Positions 46,024 to 56,383 of a stretch of 64,000 nucleotides of DNA are shown one piece after another. The notes under the pieces are model-generated. The model did not search any database, was not told where the DNA came from, and was given only the letters and a program-made list of their open reading frames with translations. Within the stretch, counting starts at the first letter, position 1. Every line of letters begins with the position of its first letter. The stretch is from Pyrenophora tritici-repentis (lineage: Eukaryota; Ascomycota; Dothideomycetes; Pleosporales; Pleosporaceae), in NCBI RefSeq assembly GCF_003171515.1, contig NC_089394.1, forward strand, positions 1,612,001-1,676,000, given 5' to 3'. A program made the translations under genes and the position numbers.

Positions 46024-46780
46024 ATGCTGCAAAGAACCATGCTCCGCGCCTCAAGACAACAGGCTGCCCGCTCAGTACGGGCCTTTGCGCCACTACGTCA
46101 ACAACCATCCTTCACACGGGCAGCAGCCACACCCGCCATCCGATGGTATTCCGATGCGCCGGCAGCAAAGGAGGGAGAGGCGGCTGAGAAGAAGGAGGAG
46201 GCGCCCGCAGCGAACAGCGAGGTCACACAATTGAAGGAGGCGCTAGAAAAGAAAGACAAGGAAGTCATCGATCTAAAGGTAGGCTTACCACACTATCAAC
46301 ACCGGATGTCTCCCCAAACCACAATGCTGATATGTTCTACTCCAGGACAAATACCTACGCTCCGTCGCCGAGTTCCGTAACCTCCAAGAGCGCACCCAGC
46401 GTGAAATCAAGGCTGCAAAAGACTTTGCCATCCAGCGCTTCGCCCGCGATCTCGTTGAATCAGTCGACAACCTCGACCGCGCCCTCGGCACCGTCTCAGA
46501 GGATAAGCTGAAATCGGACAATACCGATCTCATCGCCCTGCACGACGGCATCAAGATGACGGATTCCATTCTCATCAACACCCTGAAGAAGCATGGTCTC
46601 GAGCGATTTGACCCCTCGGAACAGGCGGAGAAGTTTGACCCGAACGTCCATGAGGCCGTCTTCCAGGCACCACAGCCCGACAAGGAGGACGGCACTTGCT
46701 TCCACACGCAACAGAAGGGCTTCAGGCTCAACGGGCGCGTGTTGAGGCCGGCCAAGGTGGGTGTTGTCAAGAACGCGTAG
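46024..46780 (+). CDS. MGE1: mitochondrial GrpE (nucleotide exchange factor of mtHsp70)
   Basis: Two exons, 46024-46278 and 46346-46780, with a 67-bp intron, give 229 residues. Residues 1-45 are Arg/Ala/Gln-rich and form a mitochondrial presequence (RTMLRASRQQAARSVRAF). An acidic/Lys linker follows, then the GrpE coiled coil (LKEALEKKDKEVIDLKDKYL, FRNLQERTQREIKAA, FARDLVESVDNLDRAL) and the beta-wing with the signature FDPNVHEAVFQAPQPDKEDGT and a C-terminal LNGRVLRPAKVGVVK. It releases ADP from mitochondrial Hsp70 during import and folding. Confidence 0.96.
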
Positions 46781-47417
46781 ATTCCAGGTTTATAGGACAT
46801 GAACACCTCGGCCCGCGACGAGAGGAAAAAGACAGCAATCTCCTTCGCATGTGTATGACTACTTCGGTTTCGCCTCCATTGGCTGGTGGCTACAACGTCT
46901 GGCACGGTACATTGGAGGTAAATGGCGTTTATTCTTTCAGTGCATGACCAATAGGTTGACGCTTGCGATATTGTGTACATACATTCCCCTCTCATGCCCA
47001 TGTGGAAAGAAAAGTCGAGCAAATGACGTGGTGTCTGCGATTATTACTGTAACATTAGATATGATGAATATGATGAGAAGAGCATAAGCAAGAGTTTTGG
47101 AGAGACTGTCCTGTTTACGAGTAATCGCGACAGACGATTGTGCTGCATTGCATGGCGCACTTACAGGCTCTTTGGACCCCTGGGTGCTGATGCCGTAATA
47201 CCGTAGCAAAAACCTTGAAAAGCCGCAAGTATCGGAACCATACGGGTAGCTTTTGTTCAACACTAGGATGCCTTGATTATGATAGTGTCACTGTTTTCCC
47301 TTCGCAGCCAGAGACGTATGTTGGGAGTTGGAGTCATCGCTATGTCGCATACGACGATCCAATAGTTAGATCAGGTGTTCGCATGATACCACTCGGCATT
47401 AACTAGACCGAACTCTA
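46781..47417. other. intergenic before pogo-like element 2
   Basis: About 640 bp, including the 3' UTR of the GrpE gene. No gene was recognised. Confidence 0.5.
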
Positions 47418-47488
47418 CTGTGCTGCCCGGCGTAACGCGCACCCCATCAGAATGCTACCCCACCTTCAACACGTATAACTCACCCAAC

Positions 47489-49332
47489 ATGGAGCCGATT
47501 GAGGCTGCGCCTGCAGCTATAGAGTCTCTAGAACCTGGAGAAAAGCCTAATTATACGCAAATTGCTCAAACTTATGGTGTTGTACGATCTACACTCACGC
47601 GGAGGCACCAACGCGTTTCAGCCTCACGCGATACTAAGACTCAAAACCAGCAAGCGCTCCACCCCCAGCAGGAGCTGGAGCTCCTACGCTATATTAAGCG
47701 CCTTACAAAGCAAGGCCTACCTCCAACACGGCCTATGATACGACGCTTTGCTTCAGATATCGCGAAAAAGGAGCTTGGAAAAGGCTGGGTTGATCGATAT
47801 ATTGAGCGACACCAGGTTGATCTAGTCTCACGCTGGGCGACTGGAATCGATCGAGAGCGCCACCAGGCTGACTCTCAGTTAAAGTATAGCCTCTACTTCG
47901 AGCTTCTACGCAGTAAGCTCAGCCAATACGATATAGAGCCTTGCAATATGTACAACATGGATGAGAAGGGCTGCATGTTAGGGATACTTACTCGCTCAAA
48001 GCGGGTGTTCAGCAGGAGGCTATATGAGGAGGGGAAGATCAAGGCTCACATTCAGGATAGCAATCGGGAGTGGATAACGCTGCTAGCCTACATATGCGCT
48101 GATGGATCAGCCCTCAAGCCTGCTCTAATATATCAATCAGCGTCAGGCTCGATACAGGACACCTGGCTGCAGGCTCTGATGCCTGAGGATCGAGTATATA
48201 TATCCTCCTCACCTTCTGGCTAGACAAACAACGATATAGGACTATCCTGGCTTAAACAAGTGTTTGATCGATCTACGAAGGAGGAGAAGGCAGGGCGGAA
48301 CTATCGATTACTCATCCTTGATGGCCATGGATCTCATCTCACGATGGATTTTATCGAGTACTGCAATCGGAATAGAATCCTCCTTGCAGTATACCCCCCT
48401 CATTCAACTCACACCCTCCAGCCGCTTGACGTCGTTATGTTTAAGCCATTCTCATCAGCCTACTCAAACCAGGTAGCTGCGTTTATAGAGAGGTGCCAAG
48501 GGCTTACATCTATAAGTAAAAGAAACTTCTATCCTATGTTTATGGCCGCCTGGGAGGCCTCGTTTAAGAAGGATACTATACTTAAGGCCTTTAAGGCAAC
48601 TGGCCTCTCACCTCTCCAGCTAGAGGTGATACTCAAACGATTCAATCAGCCAGCTCAATCAGGCCGATTAAGCGATAGCGACTCCTTAGCCTTAAGCGAC
48701 TCTAATTAGAGGAAGATTAGGCAGCTGATCAATCACGCTGTAGCTGATAGAGACCAGAGAAAGATCTCAAAGCTCAACCAAACGATCCACCGACTCTCGA
48801 TCAGATTAGTACTAGCTAAGCATGAGAATGTGAGACTCAAGGAAGCTCTCATTAATGAGAGGCAGCTGAGGAGTATCACGGTGAGGCTGTATTCTGGTCC
48901 CCAAGGAAGGTGAAGGAGGCGCGTGATCGCCAGCACCAACAAGAGCTCGAGGAGGAGCAACTACAACACCAGAAAGCTGAGGCAGCTCGCGTACGTGGGG
49001 AGCAGAGGCAGGGGAAGCTCCAGGCAGTTGAGGCAAGGCGTGCAGCAAGGGTAGCAGCTCGATTAATAAGGCAGGAGGAGAAGGCTCGTGAGGCTGCTGA
49101 TCGAGCCTCACGACAGGCAGCTCGTAGGACTCAACAACGACTCCAACAAACTCAAAAAACTGCCCAAAGAGGCAAGAGGAGACGTCTTAAGGTAGCTACT
49201 AAGGCAAGCTCAAAAAAGAGAGTAGCTGCGCAGCCTCAAGGTAGTAGTGAGGCCTCAGGTGCTGCAGCAGGCCCACCACCATCTCAATCACGACACGGCC
49301 GAGCGATCAAGCTCCCGGCCAAATATAGATAG
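47489..49332 (+). pseudogene. pogo-like transposase with two nonsense mutations and a frameshift
   Basis: The product would be about 600 residues: helix-turn-helix (NYTQIAQTYGVVRSTLTRRHQ), YIKRLTKQGLPPTRPMIRRF, and DDE_1 endonuclease with Asp in MYNMDEKGCM, LLILDGHGSHLTMDF and LQPLDVVMF. A TAG at 48222-48224 and a TAG at 48707-48709 each stand where the element-1 transposase has Trp, so each is a TGG to TAG change (CpA to TpA on the other strand). A frameshift lies between about 48857 and 48872, before the YHGEAVFWSP segment; the reading frame then runs to the natural end LPAKYR. Three breaks mean no working transposase. The upstream ATG at 47420 lies in the terminal repeat and is unlikely to be the start. 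Confidence 0.92.
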
Positions 49333-49445
49333 CTATATATGTCAATTAAGGCCTATAGAGCTTAACAATAAAAAATATCGCGATAATAGCGATCGTACGT
49401 AGCTCAATAGCTTCATGTTGTGGTGTTGATTTTGGTGTTCGGAGC

Positions 49446-49502
49446 GCGCGTTAAGCCGGGCCGCGCGTTAAACCGGGCCGCGCGTTACGCCGGGCAGCAC
49501 GG
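49446..49502. repeat. subterminal triple repeat and right TIR of pogo-like element 2
   Basis: Three successive units GCGCGTTAAGCCGGGCC, GCGCGTTAAACCGGGCC and GCGCGTTACGCCGGGCA, the last merging into the terminal repeat. The left end shows a single unit. Confidence 0.85.
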
Positions 49503-50267
49503 TAGGGGATGACTGTTACGATTCCAATGGTTATCTCGGAGTCATTAAACCCTTGGATTACAGCTTGAAAAGAACGTCGGAAGGTATATCGAGAAATATA
49601 GAGCTCCAGCAATACAACAACTACCCCCGTGACTTGGTGCATTTGTGATATTCCAAGACTGCATGTGTGGCGTGCAGGTCGCAGCAACGGGTGGGGTTGC
49701 ACCCGAGGTCGGCTTTGTCGCGCCAAGCTTGGAACGGCGGCAGAACTGCAAGTGCGGCCGCGCGAGAAAAAAATTGTTTATCATGCTGCCCCTTCCCCAC
49801 TACACCGCTCTTACTTTCCAATAACCATGAGCTCATACGCCCTTGCCAGTACCCCACGGGACAGAAAGTCCCTTACGACCATACGGAAACGACGAAGGCA
49901 CCAGCCGGCTTCTTGAGCGCCTACATACTTAACCTTCAACTCGTTCGTCGCAGACTTCTTGCATCCACTTCCTTGTAACCCATCCGAGAGGAGAATTGAG
50001 CATAAAGCGTACGAAGATACTTGAGTATGTCCTACACTACATCCCGTATTCCCCATCCGTCCCTATGATGAATTTGTCATATTATAAAGATGTTAGACTT
50101 GCGATTCTTCATGAGCGCACAACGACTTCCTGAGAGACCCCTCACTTGCAAAGATCCCGCGTCTTCCGATTACCTACCACAACTGACGCGTCCCCTCAGA
50201 ATACAAGCCACGGGACACCCCCCAAAACCTCGACGCGCCTCACAAACACAATCAAAACCACGTCAAC
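49503..50267. other. promoter region of amidophosphoribosyltransferase gene
   Basis: About 765 bp with no supported gene. The part just before the start codon is CA-rich (ACAAACACAATCAAAACC), typical of an unstructured fungal leader. Confidence 0.5.
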
Positions 50268-52270
50268 ATGTGCGGTATCATTGCGGTGATCCACGGCGAT
50301 CCAAAGTCGCAATCGGCTTCAGTCGAGGTGCACGATGCCCTCTACCTCCTCCAACATCGCGGCCAGGACGCCGCCGGTATCGTCAGCTGCAGCGCTGGTG
50401 GACGCTTTCACCAGTGCAAGGGCAATGGCATGGCCTCCAAGGTCTTCCAAGACGGCGCGCGCGTCTCCGACCTACCTGGCTTCATGGGTCTCGGACATCT
50501 GAGGTACCCCACAGCCGGCAGCAGCGCGAACGCTGAAGCTCAGCCATTCTACGTCAACAGCCCGTATGGTATTTGCATGACACATAACGGAAATCTCATC
50601 AACGCGCCGGCATTGCGCCAACGACTCGACCATGAGGCTCACAGGCATATCAACACCGAGAGCGACAGTGAGCTTATGCTCAACATCTTCGCGGATGAGC
50701 TTAATGAGACTGGTAAGGCGCGTATTAACGCAGACGACTGCTTTGCCGCGCTGGAGAGGATGTACAAGTTGTGTACTGGTGGATGGGCATGCACTGCCAT
50801 GCTAGCTGGTACGTTCAGCCACTTGATGGATCTGAAGCATACATTGCTCCAAGACCATCCAGTCTGCATCACTTTCAAATACTGACTATCTTCACAGGGT
50901 TCGGTCTGATCGGTTTCCGCGACCCGTACGGTATTCGACCTATGGTTCTGGGTTCGCGAAAGTCGCAGGATGGCAAGAGTATGGACTACATGATGGCTTC
51001 CGAGAGTGTCGCTTTGGTCCAGTGCGGTTACAAGGACTTCACCGATATCCTTCCCGGTCAAGCTGTCATCATCGAGAAGGGCAAGGAGCCGGTCTTCCGA
51101 CAGGTCGCCAAGCAAGAAGCGTACACCCCAGATATCTTCGAGTACGTTTACTTCGCTCGACCTGATTCAGTCATCGACGGTATCGACGTAGATGAGAGTC
51201 GACGCAACATGGGTTTCACCCTTGCAGAGACTATCAAGAAGCAGCTCGGTCCAGAGAAGATGGCGGAGATCGACGTGGTCATGCCAATTCCGGAAACCTC
51301 CATCACTTCAGCCTTGTGTGTCGCAGAAGCCCTCGAGAAGCCATATGTACAAGGCTTTGTCAAGAACCGATACATCTTCCGTACATTCATCATGCCGTCG
51401 CAAAAACTCCGACAGAAGGGTGTTCGTGCGAAGCTGAACCCTATGAAGAAGAAGTTCGAGGGCAAGAACGTACTGCTAGTAGATGACTCCATCGTGAGAG
51501 GTACCACCTCTCGCGAGATCGTGCTTATGGCGCGTGAGGCCGGCGCCAAGAAGGTCTACTTCACATCTTGTGCACCGCCCATCACCAACGCGTGAGTACC
51601 TCCCGGTGACATGAAATACTTGGCATACCAGTGTATAGAGGTCACTGTATGCGCCAGACGTATTCAAACTTACTGACATACACAGGCACATTTACGGCAT
51701 TGACTTGGCATCATCATCGGAACTGATTGCCCATCATCGCGACTCAAGAGCGATTGCCGACCACATTGGTGCAGATGACGTCGTATACCAAAATCTTGAG
51801 GACCTTGAGAAGGCCTGTGCGAGCCTCTCTCCTCGCGATCCCGCGACTCAAAAGTTCGAGGTAGGCGTCTTCTGCGGCAAATATGTCACACCAGTGGATG
51901 CTGGATACTTTGAACATCTTGAGAGGATTCGTGGAGAAAGCCGCAAACAAAAGGTCATGGAGAAAGCGAGGGAAGCCGTCGTCCATGGCACTGCCAACCC
52001 ACAACAGATTCGCATGGCCGCCAAAGGTGTTGTAAGTTGCAGCTCCGAATGATAGACTTGGATAATTTGCATGACTAATGTATATGACCACAGGAGGTCG
52101 ACCAACATGGTAACGTCATGCCGTCAGACGGGAATGGATCACCTGATTGGCAACCGGTCAACGGTGTCAGCAAACCTTCAACAAGCGACGCTTCGACCAA
52201 CGATGGAGAAGAACGCCGCGTTACCAGCAGCCAGGATATCAGCCTGCACAACCTCAACGACTTCAACTGA
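50268..52270 (+). CDS. ADE4: amidophosphoribosyltransferase (glutamine PRPP amidotransferase)
   Basis: Four exons (50268-50808, 50898-51591, 51686-52031, 52094-52270) give 585 residues. It starts [11 protein letters not shown]; Cys2 is the N-terminal nucleophile of class II glutamine amidotransferases once Met is removed. Also seen are [33 protein letters not shown]-type substrate residues, [10 protein letters not shown] and, in the phosphoribosyltransferase half, [18 protein letters not shown], the PRPP-binding loop. It makes phosphoribosylamine from PRPP and glutamine, the committed step of purine synthesis, and should be feedback-inhibited by AMP/GMP. Its C terminus is a disordered Ser/Asn-rich tail. 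The second intron (51592-51685) is largely built of MITE-like sequence, and a complete MITE-like copy starts 7 bp after the stop codon. Confidence 0.96.
51602..51665 (+). repeat. diverged MITE-like copy inside ADE4 intron 2
   Basis: Aligned by eye to the copy at 56277, about 45 of the first 58 positions match (for example AAATACTTGGCATACCAGTG against AAATACTGGACATACTAGTG). It occupies about 64 of the 94 bp of the intron. The intron's 3' end (CTTACTGACATACACAG) may be a worn remnant of the element's right half. Confidence 0.7.
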
Positions 52271-52277
52271 AGGGCAT

Positions 52278-52383
52278 CCGGGTGTCACAAAATACTTGAC
52301 ATACCAAGGTAAAAAGGCCTCTGTAGTCGCCAGGCATGCCTGTTAGGCGCTTACCCACTCTGTCAGGTATTTATGACACCCAG
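52278..52383. repeat. MITE-like palindromic element, copy A
   Basis: 106 bp. Left end CCGGGTGTCACAAAATAC; the right end read inward is CTGGGTGTCATAAATACC, so the ends form an inverted repeat of about 24 bp, and the middle contains CTGTAGTCGCCAG. It is homologous along its length to 56277-56383. It begins 7 bp after the ADE4 stop codon. No target duplication could be recognised. Confidence 0.85.
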
Positions 52384-53859
52384 TGGGGGCTTTCTCTTTT
52401 ACGTGATATGAAACTTTACAATAGACGGTGGGAACGCAGGTTACGGTCATGGAAAGGTTACGACAAGCATGGTTAGGTTATGGCATGGGATTGTCAGGGG
52501 AGGCTTTCCGTCCTTAGTCGCAGGACTACCCAGTGTAGACTCTGGGCTTTAGTTGCCCCAGAATTGAGTCCTTGGCGATATGGCCATTGCTCATATTTGC
52601 TCGCTTCCGAGAAGAATCCAATCGTTCGCACAAGCCTCTCAGCCAGATTCGTCAGCCGGGCCTTTCCGTTCAATGGTGCATTGATTATGTCAGCTGCCAA
52701 CAAAGCCGGGGATATCCACAGATGTGTCGTGTAGGGCTGTATCGCATTGCAGTTCGTGGGTGCAAGTGCATGTGCAGACTCTGTACGACAGTGTGTTCTG
52801 GAACTTTATGCTTAGGCTCTTTGACTGTACCTTCAACACTCAACTACTTGCACAATCACCTGAAGAATGTGCGGTTCACGAGATCATCATCACTCCCCAC
52901 GCTTAGGCAACAATTGCTCATTGCCCGACAACTATAGCAGGTTACTTGTTATTGACTCCTCAAGTCACAGGTGGAACATGGACTTGAAAAGGCAACAGTC
53001 CACACACAGTCATCACACGCTTTCGAACAGTGCTTACACACCAAACGCCCCTCAAGGCCACAACAACCAGTACACCGACTACGTTTCCCCATAGAAGCGC
53101 AGAGAACCGGCTTCCAAGCCGACTTCTTGCCACTGCGGGTCGTCGGGTGTCCGATTTTTTCTTCTCGACATAAGCCATTATCACACGTCCCACCTTCTTG
53201 CTATAGCGAATGACCCGCGTGCTATAGGCAAGTGAGTGCCCTACATCTCGCAAGTTCATGCTCATACTGGTGTTGGTGAAGACGGCTGCTTACGGACATC
53301 ACAGCCACAGTGTCAGATGGTGGGCTTGGGGTTGTTGAAGTGTCACGTAATAGTTTGCACTTGGTTGTAGTGAAGTTTTGAGTGATTGAGCACACCGAAG
53401 GGAAAGGATTGGTGTGATAGAGAGGTCGTTGACAGTCCACTGGCGAACTGATGTGTTGGTGGGTGTATCTGATGTTGGTAAGGAGGCGGCCTGGAGCCTT
53501 GGACACACTGGCCATTGGTATGACATGGGCGCCACGTTCGACTGTTACTGTGACGGAGGTCCAGGTGTAAGCAAATCAGATGGGTATGATGATGGTAAGG
53601 CAGATCGACCACCTCGTATTATGCACACCGCTCGACAAGCCACGAGCGAGCGCGCGATCGGAAAGGGCGAAGTCGATGTCTGAGAGGCGGTTCTAGATGA
53701 CCGATGTGAACCGAAGGGGAATGGGGGTGCGAGGAGGAAATTGGGGTATAAAGAGCAGTGGTTTGGACGGTGGAAAGAAGATATCATCAACCAACACAAC
53801 CATCTTCTACAGTATCAATTCAGTCTACCGAACAAACTATACATCCCCCAAACGCAAAC
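52384..53859. other. gene-free interval
   Basis: About 1.5 kb with no supported gene. The right end is the promoter of the broken secreted protein gene, with a TATA box at 53747. Confidence 0.5.
53747..53752 (+). promoter_or_regulatory. TATA box before the secreted protein remnant
   Basis: TATAAA in the context GGGGTATAAAGAGC, 108 bp upstream of the ATG at 53860, followed by an A/C-rich leader. Confidence 0.5.
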
Positions 53860-54350
53860 ATGCAGTTCTCCACCGTCATCGCCGCTATCGCCATTATGGC
53901 TTCCACTGCCACCGCGCAGGGTGTTGACCTCGAAAACATCGCAGCTTGTACGCATGCCCAACCTCCACTCTTCCCTCTCCTCTCATGACAACCATATTCA
54001 TCTACTAACCCACCTACCCATGTGGTCGAGTCCTTCGCCAACGCGAACTGCGAACCCCAAGCGAGGCAGAACCAGAACATCCATACCAACAACTGCACCT
54101 TCCTGCCCGACTAGAGCGCCAGGGTGACTTTCCTGGAGAAGAACAGGGCGAACTGCTGCCGTGAGTTTCCCCGACCTAATCCAGCTCAATTTGTCATCAC
54201 CTGGAATCCTACTGACCACATGTATCAACCACAGTTGAGTTCTACACCTCCAGCGACTGCACTGGTACTCCTGCCAATGTCATCACGTCTGCGCCTAGCG
54301 ACTGCCTCAACGTCTCGAATAAGTTCTCGTACGAGGCTTTCTGCACTTAA
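53860..54350 (+). pseudogene. small cysteine-rich secreted protein, broken copy
   Basis: Exon 1 (53860-53947) encodes a clear signal peptide (MQFSTVIAAIAIMASTATAQ). Exon 2 (about 54023-54160) and exon 3 (54235-54350) read as a cysteine-rich domain of about 80 residues (motifs ANANCE, NNCTF, ANCC, SSDCTG, SDCLN, EAFCT). Two defects are seen. An in-frame TAG at 54112-54114 lies in exon 2, readable as CAG to TAG. No AG acceptor gives the right phase for intron 1: the expected border ends in TG, and the only AG (54029-54030) shifts the frame. The second intron (54161-54234) is normal. The family is not recognised. It looks like an effector-type gene lost by mutation, unless exon borders differ from my model. 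Confidence 0.6.
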
Positions 54351-55147
54351 GCGCCCTCTTCTTGGCTTAACCCTTCTGTCCGGCCCTACATAGTAACTTG
54401 ACAAAGCGGGATGGGTGGATTGGGAGTCATTGAAGATGGAGAGCTAGGTCGATCTAGGAGGTTGGAGCTGGCAACGGCATGTGGATGGTAGGGATATGAA
54501 CACTCCTTAGGCTAGTACTGGTTAATTTGAAAATCTTTCTCTGTCCGGGACGGTGAGACTTGGTGGCTTGCCATGTTCAACACATGGGTCACCGGGCTGA
54601 GCTGTTTGGGACGCGAATATATGGGTTGATTGTTTTATACAACGTGCTCTGCTATGGTGATAGTGGTGATGATCGTCAGAAGCTGACAGGTGCAACACGT
54701 GAGTCGATATGTTAGGGAGGCTGATCAGAGGTTACAAGTGTACACAATATATGATACTGAGCATCAAGCCGTACGATCTGGGTACTGGAAACTATCGTAG
54801 CTACCCTACGTTTAGAGGTAGGTCTTGACCGAGTTGCTGGGATTGACCTGGCTATGCCGATTTGTATATTGTCGAGCGCAGTTATCGACCTGGTCCGAGA
54901 CAGACATGCACCCGATATGGAAGCCCAAATTCGCGAGGACATGGTATTGCATTCGCCCTATGGCGCCAGACGCTAAGATGAACAGTGTCCGTTACACCGG
55001 TCAGCAGAAAGATGTGAGCCATGATGCCATTCCATTTCATTCCATTTTCCGTAGTTTATCGGAAGAGAGATTCAGAGAGTAAAGGAACACCGAGTCATCC
55101 CGAAAAACCAGCCATAACCCAGACTATGCACGCCAGACCGATTCCGC
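54351..55147. other. gene-free interval
   Basis: About 800 bp between the remnant gene and the end of the L24 gene. No coding signal was recognised. Confidence 0.5.
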
Positions 55148-55918
55148 TTAACGAGTCCTTGCCTGCACCTTTGGTGCGGCACCCTTGGCACCCTGCTTGC
55201 TGACCTTGGCGGCGTTGCCTCGTGCGGATGCGGCAGCGTTCTTGGCCTTCTCAGCCTTCTTCTGCGACTCGGCGGCGGCCTTCTTCTCCTTGCCCTCCTT
55301 GACGGCGGCGCTGCGGGCAGCGGCACGGGCCTCAGGGCGTTGGCTACGGCGCTCCTTGATTACATCGAGCGAGGCACCGACGATGGCACGCTGGTGCTTG
55401 ACTGTGCGGCGGGTACGCTTCTTGGCGACTTCCTGTTGAGGGAGCGTGGTTAGCGTAGTTCGTGATGAAACTGTACTGCCGCTGGGAGTGCAATGGTGTC
55501 TTGTTGTTCCAGTACAGACTGATGTCATAGTTGACTGCCAAAACAACTCCCAGCGACATGTATGCAATTTGACGGCGACTAACCTCAGAGATACCCTTCT
55601 TGTGCGCCCTTCGGTAGAGAGTGGTCCAGTGAATCTTGCGAGGGTTCTTGCGCTGGAGGAAAAGGGACTCGGTCTTGCCATTCTGGAAACGGAAGATCTT
55701 GCTGTCACCGCGGATGTAGAGCTTGCCCTGTTTATACCATCAGCCAATGTCCGACTGAGTAGTGGTGTTCCATCATTCTCCGCCAGGTCTTCGCTTTGTC
55801 ATGTCGCGATAGCCAAATGCCGACCGGTGGCGGAGACGTCGTAACGAGGAGGGGCAATTAAACGCACCTTGCCCGGGTAGATCTTTTGACCGCTGAAGGA
55901 ATCGTCGTAGGTACGCAT
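55148..55918 (-). CDS. RPL24: 60S ribosomal protein eL24
   Basis: Three exons (55918-55868, 55727-55584, 55432-55148) give 159 residues. The start [19 protein letters not shown], then [38 protein letters not shown] and [15 protein letters not shown] are typical of eukaryotic L24, followed by the Lys/Ala-rich C-terminal helix. The length fits the family. The introns (140 and 151 bp) are longer than most in this window, which is common for ribosomal protein genes. Intron 2 contains a 10-bp inverted repeat. Confidence 0.97.
55480..55555. repeat. 10-bp inverted repeat in RPL24 intron 2
   Basis: CGCTGGGAGT at 55480-55489 and its exact reverse complement ACTCCCAGCG at 55546-55555, with a 56-bp loop, inside the second intron. 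Confidence 0.6.
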
Positions 55919-56276
55919 GTTGGCGGTGTTGGCGTGAAACCTGTGTGTTAGTCGTGGGGTTGTCGTCGGTCGCGAAATCAGTGCAATATTGGAGTTGAGA
56001 CCTGTGGGAGCGAGCGAGCCGACTAGACCTTGTTGGGTTAGATCCTTGGCGCACCGCTCCTGTGGCTAGCACCCTCACCAAACGTCCCTACACATCAAAC
56101 ATTCATGCGAGTTTGTTATTGCATTGCAAAGCGATTCCGCGTATTCCTTGACTACGAATCGCTTATGTGTCTATTCAGTCGCCTTGAGGAGAGCTACCTG
56201 TTGCTGCGTCGGACTTGCCACAATGCATTCGGCTATCCATCGAGATCTTGCTTTTACTTCTCAACAAGCTTGCCAT
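55919..56276. other. RPL24 upstream region
   Basis: About 360 bp that should hold the ribosomal protein gene promoter and possibly a leader intron. No other feature was recognised. Confidence 0.45.
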
Positions 56277-56383
56277 CCGGGTGTCATAAAATACTGGACA
56301 TACTAGTGTAAAAAAGCCACTGTAGTCGTCAGACACGTCTATTGAGTGCTTGCCTACACTGTCCAGTATTTTATGTCACCCAG
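56277..56383. repeat. MITE-like palindromic element, copy B
   Basis: 107 bp. Left end CCGGGTGTCATAAAATACTG; the right end read inward is CTGGGTGACATAAAATACTG, a nearly perfect inverted repeat of at least 24 bp. It overlaps the 3' end of the membrane protein gene on the minus strand and provides its stop codon. Confidence 0.87.

Larger units (their letters stand above)
47418..49502 (+). mobile_element. pogo-like transposon 2, degenerate
   Basis: 2085 bp with inverted ends C(T/C)GTGCTGCCCGGCGTAAC followed by GCGC, flanked by TA on each side (47416-47417 and 49503-49504). It carries one transposase gene in the plus direction, related to but clearly diverged from that of element 1, and its terminal repeats are unrelated to those of element 1. 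The right end has a run of three related 17-bp units. Confidence 0.92.

Noticed and set aside
23813..52270. PRPP synthase and amidophosphoribosyltransferase as a purine gene cluster
   Set aside because: They lie 25 kb apart with many unrelated genes between; the pathway link is real but the location is probably chance.
55728..55867. Possible box C/D snoRNA in RPL24 intron 1 (ATGATGG and CTGA on the minus strand)
   Set aside because: The boxes are only about 27 bp apart, with no good terminal stem or inner boxes, so chance is the better explanation.
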